A stretch of 16,650 nt of DNA from NCBI GenBank assembly GCA_900404475.1, contig OUQQ01000469.1, positions 1-16,650 on the forward strand. Direction: 5' to 3'. The DNA comes from Spongospora subterranea (taxonomy: Eukaryota; Endomyxa; Phytomyxea; Plasmodiophorida; Plasmodiophoridae). The number at the start of each line of letters is the position of its first letter. Position 1 is the stretch's first letter. Under the pieces are notes generated by a model. The model searched no databases, was not told the DNA's origin, and was given only the letters and a program-made list of their open reading frames with translations. Below, one piece after another: positions 1 through 10,500 of the stretch. Position numbers and translations under genes: made by a program.

Positions 1-66
1 AATCATCTCCCGACATTGGATTGGACCAGCAACAGATCTGTAAATCGCGACCCGAAAAAACACACA

Positions 67-177
67 ATGCGTTGTCTGTCAGTGACTTGCCCTCTATCCT
101 GTAACGCACGCAGCCCGATTAGGTTATCAAACACCGGTACTGGTACTGTAGTCCGTTTCGCTCCCCAAACGTCATGA
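67..177 (+). other. possible upstream ORF (36 codons) overlapping the first gene's start codon
   Basis: An ATG at 67 opens a 36-codon reading frame whose TGA stop (175-177) overlaps the proposed start codon of the next gene (174-176) as ATGA. If the transcript starts upstream of 67, this would be an overlapping upstream ORF that could limit translation or allow reinitiation. The peptide has no recognisable motif, and the transcription start is unknown, so it may simply be chance. Nothing else is evident in bases 1-173. Confidence 0.25.
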
Positions 178-3100
178 CCGCCACGACAAACGCCTGGATA
201 TCGGATGAGGACGTGGATCTGTCCATTCTAGATTGCGACAGCGATGATGATCGGCCACTGGTTCGCCACAATCAATCATCCAAATTTCGGTCAGTAGTCT
301 CGTTTTATTCTCTCCTTACTATGTTGTTTTTTGTTTAGATTATTATCATCAATTGGTATCGCCTTTCTGTTCATTGCTGAAGACAGTCTTGATTTCATAC
401 CTTCGCTTATTGTCTTGCTTTAGCTCCCTATTCAGGCTATACTAATTTGACCATATGAAGCCGCTCATATTTCTATTAGTTGGCTTTCTATTTTTTTGAT
501 TGATATTTGACTGTTTTTTCGATGAGCCTTCAGCACCATTTTTTGGTGATTTTTTTTTGCGCTTGCATATATTCTCGTAGTCTTTAAAAAAGGTGTGCTT
601 TCAGTCTACAGTCAGGGCGTGATGAGGATTTCGAGCGGTTTTTAAGGGACAACGTTCTTCGGTCAGCAGCTAAGGTATTCGGTTGTTTGTTTGGTCTTAT
701 TTGATTGAACATTTTGGGCAGGCAAAACATCAAAACTTCGTGAGCAGCGCAACTGCCAACATTGAAGCCATCGAGAGGTCTATAGAATCTGTTCGGGAAC
801 AAAATCGACTTGACGAAATCGTGAGCACAACGTGTTTTACGATTCTGATTCCAATGTCAAAGCTTTTGATTGAAAAACCAATGAGTGTTTTGGCTTGCGG
901 CACATCATTGTCTCTTTGTCGACTATTCAATCAGTTTGCATTGCGTCAAGCTGTCTTTATCACGCTTAGTATATTGTCAAACTGATTTTCCCCATGCGAA
1001 ATTGGTCACGATACTGATCACAAAGAACTGTTTGCATTTCATCATGATTCTAAACTTCCAAGTTGCAAAACCTGTTTGCTCTTTTTGCATTGATTTGGCT
1101 GCTTGTTTTTTGTTATTTTTGCTTCATCTTGGTAACTCTTATGGTTCAGGAAACCCAAAGGGTCCAAACTTACGGGATTACTGAGACTTCCGAATTCGTC
1201 TTCGTGTCTGGACGGAAACCCCGTTGCCATCCAAATCTGGAAAATGCGACCCTCAGACAGCTGCTCTCTGCAGAACAAGGTTGGGCATCCGTCTTTTTGT
1301 TTGCATTTACCGTGGTGATGGAGTTTTTTGTATGACTTTTTCAGTTTGATCTGTGTTTGCTTGGTTCTTTTGGCTTGTATTTCTTCTTTTCCCGACGTTC
1401 AAAGTCTGACTTCCAGGCATCGTTTTATTACAGCAAAAATTTCTGTTTCTTTTATCATCGTGAACCCGTGTTTCGAGTCCTGACTTCATGCGTAATTAGA
1501 ATCAGACGTCACTGTCAGTTTATCCGACAGGCTCATGCAGCCCATGGCTTCCAACTCGCTGTGCCGTTCCTGCCCTCGCGATGAACTCTTTGCATTCTTT
1601 ATGCATTTAATTATCGTTCACCAAGACACGCTCATTGTTCATAGAGCACAGCTTCTAGTATCAGCTTTGATTTCCGGAACACAAAATGTAAGTTTTAAAC
1701 TGTTTTCGGTTTTTTGTCAGTTCGAAAAAATTCAAACCTTTAGGATGGCTGTTGTCGCCAGCACCAATCGTTTAAATCCATGTGTTTATGGAGATTACCT
1801 TATCGACTCGACTTCTGTTTGTAGTGCTCATATCAGTATATTGCAGGAACCCGGTCCAATATCGCTTCTTGATCCTGATCTCATCTCGCCACGAATCGTC
1901 GGTCCCATAATCTCCGTCTTTGATTTTGTCACGGTTATTACTGAAGGTCTAGAATCGAACGGCGCGCGAGATGTATCCACGACGGCTACCACTTCAGCCC
2001 TCCCTGGTTGCATTTTGCTTGTCGAATCGTTCAATCAAATTTTCCCTGATATTTTTTTCTTGTCCCGCGGGTTTCGTTCCTGCCCTTTTAGTTTCTACTA
2101 GCCGTCCATCCACTTTTTGTTCAACGTTTGTCTAATCACCATCTGAAATTAACGACATGACTTTTCTCCTTGTCATTTTTGTAATGATTCTTTGATTAAA
2201 CCCTGTTACATTGCAACATTCAATATTGTTTTATTTATTATCGCATTCAAGGCGTCTCATTGTCATTTCTCTCACTCATCGACATTTTGATTATAGCTGC
2301 CTGTCCGCCAATTCCAATGAACGTTGCCGCTCTTCTTTCTGTTTGCGCGTGTTACTTCGGTTCATTGTCGTCTGAAAATGCGGTGGCAATTCCGGCCGTT
2401 TTCAAACTCTTGGCGACTTTGCTTGCCATATTAATCGACCCACGCGCTATTGAAGTCGCCGTCAACATCAAATGCTGCCTCAGAACGATCTTTCATTACC
2501 TATCCTGCTTTGAATCTGATCAAAATCGAATAGTCACGAATATTGCAAGCGTAAGTTTTCAAATATTTTTTGTTACAATTCGATTCTGTTCATTTGCCTT
2601 GTTTCCCTTTTTGCGTCGAGGAGTATTATTTCTGGTGAAAAAACCAGTTTTTCGTTGTGAATGATTTTTAATTTTGCGGATCGGCGTTTGAGTCAGTTAC
2701 TAACACCGGTTTGTCGATTTTCCCTCATTCAGCCGTTAATTCATTGCTCCGGCCTACATTCAAGCTGTCTAAATATTTCGGGTACCTATTGTCACTTTGT
2801 CCAAATATTTCGTTTTCACTGCGCTTTGGCGTTCTTGCTGGTTGATTTCGTAAATGCAGATGATTACCCAGGAGCGGCAGATCACGGAATCACTTTTGAG
2901 CAGATTTAGAATATTGGCCGATCTGCCTATGACGCCATTCGGTTCGCAGGTCACCCAACGTGGGGCCGTGTCCCTACTCTGTTCCGAGATGTTAATTGAT
3001 GTTTCGCCAATCGACGATGTTGCTGTCGATCTGGGACGGGTTTTTAATTCGCCACAAGGAACAACTCTGTCACATCCGCAACGTTCGACGCTTATTCAGC

Positions 3101-3733
3101 TACAAGTGAATTCATTGTGTTGTTTCCGCGTTTCTAAGTTACCGATTGCTGTGTTTTGTTAAGCATTTCCCGTATAGTTCCTTTTTTATCTCGACCCAAT
3201 TAAATCATTTTGGTTGTCTTACGAGTGTTCGGTACTGTTTTCATGTGTAGTTACAATGTCGACAATTTTCATCATCGCCATGCTCTAATTCGATCTATAC
3301 CTTGCACGTAGCAATTAACATTATTTCGCCACATCGTGGCGCCACTCGTCGTCGACATCGCCATTAATTCTTGGAAGCTGATGCTGGAGCACCTGCCGGA
3401 AGGTGAGCGATTATGTGGTCTTTTTCAAGGGTTCGGGATTCTCACAATTAATGTTCTATATTTGTGAGATTGTTGAATCGGCTAGCAAACATTTATGTTG
3501 CATTTTTGTTTTTTTATTGTTTTTTATTTACACTGGAAAGCCAGTTTGTTTCAACGCTTCATCGTGCAGATCATCTCAATACTGGAGTGTCGACGTGCCG
3601 GGAGCTTCTGCAGAACGGGTTGCGAATCGCCCAACTGGTGCGCCGTCGTTCACCGTCTGATTGTCTGGGCCGTATTTTCCCCGGGACCGCCGCCGACGCC
3701 CAACTAATTGGAATACACAGTAAAGGTGCTTGA
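174..3733 (+). CDS. unrecognised multi-exon gene, mostly helical protein of about 550 residues
   Basis: I do not recognise the product. Exons that join in phase with GT-AG borders are 174-289, 605-674, 722-820, 1150-1279, 1500 (or 1506)-1687, 1721-about 2006, 2297-2550, 2860-3105, 3312-3402 and 3570-3733 (TGA). The N-terminus is acidic (ISDEDVDLSILDCDSDDD), followed by a charged stretch (DEDFERFLRDNVLRSAAK) and then long hydrophobic, probably helical segments such as LLATLLAILIDPRAIEVAV and HIVAPLVVDIAINSWKLM. This looks like a helical-repeat or scaffold protein, not an enzyme. A remote link to SLF2/FAM178-type proteins crossed my mind but is unproven. The end of exon 6 is uncertain: donors at 1947 and 2007 both keep phase. 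The 33-base stretch 1688-1720 has perfect splice ends but is also open in frame, so it may be retained. Introns at 290-604, 821-1149 and 2551-2859 are about 310-330 bases, T-rich, and show nothing else. Confidence 0.65.
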
Positions 3734-4176
3734 ACTTCAATCAACGACCATTTTGTATAACACATATTCGAACCACGTAGTCAGACCATTCTACAACAAC
3801 GGCACACTTATCGCCATCAAAAGTTATCTGACGATTTCCCGCTGATCAGCAGCTTCCGCTCGAGTAGGAGGAAATGGGAATGTTGCAACTTTTTATCAGC
3901 ATCGTGAGGGGATTGAACGAAACCAATGTAGTTCAGTAGTACTGTAGACTATGCAGTAGCATATCATGCCGTTTTAGTCCCTCGCATTCGGAATTACTCG
4001 ATTTTTTTTTGTGGTAAAGCTACTTTTGGTTCTCGGCAACAGCGACGATCATGCGGATCAATTGTGATGAGTGAGTCCGATGGGCAAATTTTGCGGATCA
4101 CGGACTGCATATAAACCGTCAAGAGTCAATATTCGTGACTGCGCTGCGCCACTCGTTCCCTGAACGTGTGTTCGCG
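3734..4176. other. intergenic region between gene 1 and PPP2R3
   Basis: No coding sequence is supported here. It must hold the 3' end of the upstream gene and the promoter of PPP2R3. I see no AATAAA close after 3733. An ATG at 4050 is followed seven codons later by TGA (a tiny upstream ORF), and a TATAAA hexamer lies at 4110-4115. The frame of PPP2R3 exon 1 is open upstream of the chosen ATG back to the stop at about 4071, so a spliced upstream exon cannot be excluded. Confidence 0.5.
4110..4115 (+). promoter_or_regulatory. possible TATA box of PPP2R3
   Basis: TATAAA sits 61 bases upstream of the proposed start codon at 4177. That would leave a 5' leader of roughly 30-35 bases if transcription starts at the usual distance. 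Only the hexamer and its position support this. Confidence 0.25.
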
Positions 4177-6887
4177 ATGCCTCACAACAATCTTCGCGAC
4201 ATGGTCGCTGACCCGTCGCTCCTGCCACATTCCCCATTGTCGAAGCACAAATCCGGCGAGTGTCGCCGGATTGTCGAACCGAAACCCAGCACCATCAAAC
4301 GGTTTTATTTCCCCGAAGGAACCCCGCTGTCACCCGCGTCGAGATCTCGTGAAGAAGTCCGTTTCCCATTTATTCACACTCTCAGTTTTGTCTATTGTTT
4401 CTTTTATGTTCAGATCTGTTATTTTGTCGATTGATCAATGCTCTTCACACTTTCGACGTCTCAACTGAATCGCATGTTCCGCAGGCCAGCATCGACGAAG
4501 TTTTTGGATGTCACGGCGGTTCTCTGGATGCGACACAGTTCCGAACTGTAACCACCCGCATTTGCCAGCTCCCAGCTTGTTGCAGCTCTTCCTTATTCAA
4601 TTTCGTCTCGCTGCAGTCTGATGAAGATCGCGTCTCCGTGCAAGCTTTCAGAAGGTGCTCGCTTTCATTCTTTCTTCGTTTACATGTGTTTATCATTAGT
4701 TTTCCTGGTTTTTTGTTTCGGAGCCAGACATTTTGATTTTTATTTCGCTATTTTGCTTCAACTGGTTTTAAGTTCGTTATCAGATCGTTTAAACTTTTGT
4801 TTTGCTGACGTCTCCCCCTTTCAGGTTTTGGGAGGTTCATTTTCAGACTTGTGATCGAGCAACTCGTGTGTTTCGTGTCCTGGGTCAAGGCGAACGAGTT
4901 TTGCAGCGCAGCAATTTTCTTCTCCTGCTTCGCGACCTCGTCGATCATCACCCGGGGTTGAATTTTCTTGCAGATACGAAACAGTTTCAAGATAGATATA
5001 GTATGTTTCCCAGTTTTGGATTGACTTTCCATTTTTCGTGTTCATCGTAATTGATGCTTGCTATATACGCTTTTCTTATTTTGGCATTGTTTGCAGTCGA
5101 TACCGTAATGTCCAGGATTTTTTATACTGTCAATCGCAGTGGCAATCAACGGATTACGTTGAGTGAATTTCGAGCCAGTAACTTCTTGTAAACCATTGCA
5201 CTGTAATCAAAAAGTTCTATGCTGATTATTGTGTCTGCAGGGCCACGTTAGATAAGTTAGATCAATCAGGTTTGTTTGCGGATCTTGTGTGTCAATGCGT
5301 TTTCCGCCCTGCACCAAGCAATTGCTCACCGTTCCTTTTGTTGTGCACGTTGCTGTGTATTTTTCGTTTTTTAGCGTTGAATAATTTTGGTTTTTCAATG
5401 CGATGGGGCCGTTCTGATTTTACAGCTATCCAATTTGTCGGCTAATTACATGTTGCGTAGAGGACATCAACGAGGTTACTAATTTTTTTTCCTATGAGCA
5501 TTTCTACGTTATTTATTGTAGATTCTGGGAGGTCAGTTGTCAATATCGCTCAAATTTTTTCCTGTTGTATCCTGGCTCATCGCCTTATCCGACAGATCGA
5601 TAGTGATCATGATTTCTTGTTGTCTCGTGAAGACCTCATCAATTACGTAAGTTAGGTTCATGGCCAATTTTTAGGACCAATGTGTATGTTGTTGAAACAC
5701 CTGGCTGATGCCGTTTTCAGGGAAATTATGGATTTTCTTCTCTCGCCATCGATCGTATATTCGACGTGCATGTCAAGCATTTGAGGGGTAATTCTGCAAC
5801 TGCGCCCAACACGATGACATATGATGAATTTGTTTGTACGTCGTTCGCTTTGTTGCTTTTGAAATCGCGTGAAATAACATCGATTTTTTCAGACTTCATC
5901 ATTTCTGAAGAAGATAAATCATCTGCGGTATCCCTGGAATATTGGTTCAAAGTCTGCGACGTACGTAGTATCATGCTGATTTTTTTTTGTTTCAAAGTAA
6001 ACTAACTCGCTTCTTGCTTTCTGGATTTATCCAAGCCTTGTCGGGTTGTTTTGTTGTTTTTCCATTTCAGGTTAAAAGATGGTGTGGTTGTCATTTGTTG
6101 TGTTTCAGGGTTCCTGCTTGTATTGTGTTTTCTGGCAACTCATATTCATGTTCAGGTCGACGAAGATGGATTTCTAACTGTTTTTGAAATTGAGAATTTT
6201 TACAAAGCGCTGATGGTGAAATCGGACGCCGTTCAGATTGAATCGGCTTCTTTCGACGACTACGTCTGTCAACTGTATGGCCGTTGCAAATTTCGGGTTT
6301 CCAAATTTGACCTTCACATGCTAAATTGACATTTTGCGTCATGAAGTTTTCATTCGCCACCATTGATTTATATGTACCGATGCTCAGGATGGATATCGTC
6401 AAACCCGAGGTTGTCGGTGTCATTACGCGTACAGATTTGCGCCGCTGCAAGCTGGTTCATGTCTTTTTCAACATGCTGGTGAATCTGGAGAAATATTTCC
6501 GATATGAATCACGAGAGCTCGAAAGACATGGACTCAATCCACAGCTGAGGTATATTTTGATTTTGCATCAAATCGTTTCTTGAACTCAATATCATTTTTC
6601 GAAATATCATTTTATGCTGCATTGGAAATTTATTTTTTTTCTGAACGGGTGGGTCGTTTATTCGTTTTCGTAGCGACTGGGATCGGTTTTGCAAGATTGC
6701 GTACGCTGGGTATGCGGCTCCTGAGGAAATCGAAGAAATTGAAGACGATGCATTCGCGATGCAGCGTTGGGATGAACAAGCCATTTTGTTGGATGATAAC
6801 GACCAAGACATTCCCGGTCAGAGATGGCGAAATAACAGAAAATCAATCATTGAAGAAGGCGATGGTTGGCTGCACCGACTCGGGTGA
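4177..6887 (+). CDS. PPP2R3: PP2A regulatory subunit B'' (PPP2R3 family), EF-hand protein
   Basis: Targets and regulates the PP2A catalytic/scaffold dimer, with calcium binding through EF hands (family knowledge). Twelve exons join in phase: 4177-4356, 4485-4654, 4825-5000, 5097-5187, 5241-5269, 5461-5531, 5596-5646, 5721-5835, 5893-5960, 6156-6274, 6388-6549, 6674-6887, giving 481 residues. Diagnostic family blocks appear in the right order: FYFPEG (residues 43-48), [46 protein letters not shown] (about 225-239), ISEEDK, EYWF, DIVKPE, NLEKYF and DWDRF. The first EF-hand loop ([12 protein letters not shown], 241-252) ends in Asp and has no Gly at position 6, as in human homologues. The second ([12 protein letters not shown], 317-328) is canonical. 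The C-terminus is acidic. The start is the first ATG in the open exon; the N-terminus is short, like the PR48/G5PR-type isoforms. Exon 5 is a 29-base microexon. The C. elegans relative is RSA-1. Confidence 0.93.
4250..4272. repeat. 10-bp inverted repeat with 3-base loop inside PPP2R3 exon 1
   Basis: The arms AATCCGGCGA (4250-4259) and TCGCCGGATT (4263-4272) are perfect reverse complements around GTG. They lie in the poorly conserved N-terminal part of the coding sequence. The GC-rich stem could fold in the mRNA, but no function is implied by the sequence alone. Confidence 0.6.
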
Positions 6888-7078
6888 TTCGTTGTCGTTC
6901 GTGGTCGATCGTTGAATGTGTGCTCGGCATGTTTTTCCCAGGTCCTTATAGCATGCTGGTTGATGCGTCGGCGCGCGCGCAATCGTTACGACCGCTTGTT
7001 GTATGTGTATTCATCTCTCTTCCACTAATATATTAATATACATTTACTCGTCCTTTCCAATATCGCCAGCGTGCAGCT
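6888..7078. other. shared 3' region of two convergent genes
   Basis: This 191-base stretch separates the stop of PPP2R3 (+) from the stop of the small EF-hand gene (-). It contains an alternating GC run at about 6970-6980 (GGCGCGCGCGCAATCG) and an AT-rich near-palindrome (TAATATATTAATATA) around 7027-7041. No canonical AATAAA was found on either strand, so the 3' ends probably use variant signals and may overlap. Confidence 0.45.
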
Positions 7079-7448
7079 TTATCTCTGAATCACATGAGCA
7101 CATAAAATGTAGGTATTGATGCGAGCACGCAATTCATCATATTTTAACCCGTACCCTTCGGTTTGAAACGCCTCTACTTCCCTAAATCGTATCGTGCCCA
7201 CTTCTGTAAAATCGTACATCGAAATTAGTTTCCTAATCGTATTCACTTCCGGTGTCATTGCCCAACAGTAGACAGCGGAGAATATCTGGCAAAACAATCG
7301 CCGCTCCACTACTCTATCTGACTGAGAATCGAAACGTTTCACGTGGTGGAGTCAGCTCATTCAAACAACGGGTCCGTCACAGGGTCTGGCTCATCGTTAC
7401 TCTGATAGTTTCACAGTCGAAACCCACTGCTCCAATGCTCTCCTCCAT
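7079..7448 (-). CDS. small EF-hand-like protein (about 96 residues, two exons)
   Basis: Exon 1 is 7401-7448 (ATG at 7448, MEESIGAVGFDCETIR) and exon 2 is 7079-7321. A 79-base intron (gtaacg...ctcag) is read on the minus strand, and the exons join in phase 0. The C-terminal half carries a helix-loop-helix with the EF-hand shape: IRKLISMYD, then the 12-residue loop DFTEVGTIRFRE with Asp at 1, Gly at 6, Ile at 8 and Glu at 12, then FQTEGYGLKYDELRARI. This is close to the pattern of calmodulin/centrin-like proteins. Loop positions 3 and 5 are Thr and Val instead of acidic residues, so calcium binding is doubtful. The fold assignment is inference from this pattern; the exact family is unknown. It is convergent with PPP2R3 and divergent from the coiled-coil gene. 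Chance coding is possible but made less likely by the clean splice pair and the EF-hand periodicity. Confidence 0.55.
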
Positions 7449-7513
7449 TTCATTCCGATTCCGCTCCTTTCCATGATTGTGGTAGGGCGCACCTAGAACG
7501 GGGATATCGCTCG
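7449..7513. promoter_or_regulatory. compact bidirectional promoter/leader region
   Basis: Only 65 bases separate the proposed start codons of the EF-hand gene (-) and the coiled-coil gene (+). Both 5' leaders must therefore lie here, or the transcription starts overlap into the opposite gene. No TATA box or other core motif is evident, which fits a housekeeping-type divergent promoter, but the inference depends on both start codons being correct. Confidence 0.35.
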
Positions 7514-10500
7514 ATGGCGGTCGCTTCCTGGGGCGGGCTGGTCACCGAGGCCATCATGTCGGTCAGCGCCGACGATGTTCTTCGCGTGCTGACGGCCGAT
7601 CCGTTGACGGCACCGTTCGCAATTGAACGCGTTTGTGAAATCGTTCAAGCTTCCATCGATAGCGAACAGGTACCTGTTTCGAAATGGTTTCCAGAAGCAG
7701 CGTAGTTGTTTCACCTCCTCTTTGTTGAGCTCAATTGTCAAGTTGCAATTGTCAAGTTGGAGAGACATTGTATTTCCACCCGGCCCCCTCTCACCCTCAC
7801 TCTATCTTTTCAGCACCTATGTGCGGCTTGACAAATTCTTATTGGCAGTCAATGTCTTGCAGGGACTCAGACTTGCAGCCGAAGTTTCTGCCCGCTGCGA
7901 GGCAGAAAACCGGCTGGTGCAGTTTCAAGAAGCGACCACGGAACGATTGAGCTCCGTTGGAGAACTTGAATCTCGAAACTCCCAGTATCAGCATGATATT
8001 GCTAAACTCAAAGAGCAACTTTCAGACCAGACAAGAATTGCTCAAGAAGCCGTCTCTTCTTATCAACGAGGTTTGGACAATACTTTCTGGTGCCACGTGA
8101 ATGAATTTTTCCATTCTTAGGAGAATCTTCAATTGTTAACTCAGAACGAAGCGTGTCCGCAGCACAAGCCCAAGTTGCCGCATACAAGGAAGCCGAACGA
8201 AACGCTGTTCAACAACTGCACGATGCCAACATGAAAATTCGAGAGGACGCCATTACGCATGAAGAGTTGCATTCTGAGCTCCACAGGGTAATTTTCTGAT
8301 AACAGCGCTACAGAGGTTCTTTAATGTGGATGAAGTAGGCGACTCAGGTGATTGACCAGTTGCAGCAAGAATGTTCAGGTACCTCATCACAAAGCACAAC
8401 CAATATATCTGTGGTATGATTCCTCTTTAGAACTGCGATCTCTGGTACCGAGGTTAGAAGGTGAATCGTCAGAAAAAATCGCTGCTCTTAAAAAGTGTGA
8501 TGTTCTGCGCGATCGGGCAGAAAAAATAACTGTTGCTTTACGAAAGTCTGAACAGCAAAGGTTTTATGCGTTTCCAGCCATGCTAATCCACCAGCACGAG
8601 TATCTCAAAGTTACACAGGATGAAATTAGCACATAAGTATTCTTTGGTTGGGGCGAAGGTCGAATCCCTATTACAAGCAGAGGAGGATTTGAATGCCCAG
8701 AACAGCGATAAACTCAATCAGCGAATATCTGCCCTTAACACCCAACTTCACGACCGAAAAAAAGCATGGTCTAAAGAGAAAGACGAGCTAAAGGTTAAAT
8801 TTATATTACATTCATCTCTCGAATATCAAATCGGTTTCTAGACTCGTGTCAGTGATTGCGAACGCAGAATCACGGAATTGGTTGACTCCAACAAAGCTGC
8901 GCTTGAGAGGGCTTTAAATGCTGAAAACTCGGTTCAGAATTTATCATCACAAAAATCAATGCTGAATCAACGTTGTACCGATCTTGAACACCGACTCGAC
9001 GAATCTAAACAACTGATGGAGAAATGGGAGAGGAACGCGTCGGATTCGGTGACGATAGTGTCGTAACCTCAACTCGCTGATCTGATCTACTGATTCAGAA
9101 ACGAATAAGAGAAAGCGAGTGGGCCGAAAAAGTTAGTGCTCTGAATGCACAGCTTGTCGAAAAACAAGCTGAATACGAGCGAGTATTTGAGTTAGGTACA
9201 TCAGTATTTTTGGAGAAGAATAAGTATTGAACTACTTTGCAGAAGTCCGATCGCGTTCGGAAGAAGAAGCGCGACGTATTCATCGGCATTATCAAGAGAT
9301 GTTGAAAAGAAAACTTCAGGAGCAAGGTCAAAAAGGTAAGCGACTCTCAAACAATATGAACAATTTGTATACAGTTTCGCCAGCTATTAACATTTACATA
9401 ACATATTGGATCAACAATTACCAAAAAGTATAGTTCCCAATTTTGAACCTGAAGTTTTTTGTCACATAGTTGAGCGTTTCAGTTACTTTTACTTGTCAAG
9501 TAAAGTTCTGTTAATCTGCATCTTCTGACTTTCTGTGTAGCCTCGCTAGCAGCGACTTCGCCTCCGCCAACTGCCGCTCAACACGAATCCTCATTTGTGG
9601 CAAATTTCGTGAAAGAAAACGAAGTTTTCAGATCAAATTTGCGACAAGACGCAGAAATTCGTATCGAAAAGGAGCGGAGTCGAACCATCAACGAATACGA
9701 CGCCAGATTGACATGTAAAACGTCTCGTCAGTTCTGGTCTCCTCTGCTAAGCATAGTGTAGCTCTTGATCAAGAAAGGAAGCGAGCGTTGGAAGAGCTGT
9801 CTTCGGTTCGAGCAGAACTATCCAGTGTCCAAATGGCCTCATTACGTTCCGAGCGAAGCTTGGTCGAAATGTCGGTCCAAGTCCAGCACCTCAATCAGCA
9901 GGTGGAGGATGAAGAAAAAAGAAAGTCATCTTTAGGTTTGGAACAACATGCTTTGTGCTGTGTTTTCATAAAATTGCACAATTGTTTGAAGGGAATCGCA
10001 ACTTTATTATGAACTGACGTTTTGTGTTAATAGCAAAGCTACTTGATGATGCAAACTCCAATATTGCTCGATTAACGTCGATAATTAACAATGAGGTACT
10101 GTCCTTACACCAGTTTTTGGAAAAAAATATCAACACTCCTTCAGATGGACCAGCGCAAAGCTTGCGAAGCCAATCTCATTGCACAGTCACGACGTGTGCG
10201 TGAACTTGAAGCATCATTGGACCTGGCAGACAAAACATGCAAAGATCTTCATTCCAAGGTTGATTGCCAGTTGATTCAACAAGACCTCGCTGGCAAAGCC
10301 GACGACCTTGCCAAACAACTTCGCGCTGTCCAACAGGAATCCAGTTTGGCAGCTCGAGTTGTCGTTGCGCAGCATCAAGCGGATCTTCGGGAGAAAGAGA
10401 ATCAGTACAACAACGACCAGATTGCGGCCGCCGGCAAAATTGGTTTCCTTGAAGTATGTATTCAAAGTATCCCGGTTTTATGGTCTAATGTGGTTCAGGA

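Noticed and set aside
6091..6450. 119-codon minus-strand frame across PPP2R3 exons 10-11
   Set aside because: It is antisense to two well-conserved PPP2R3 exons and has no recognisable features.
8561..8594. 34-base intron in the coiled-coil gene
   Set aside because: The acceptor at 8618 keeps the phase and gives a 58-base intron that matches the size mode.
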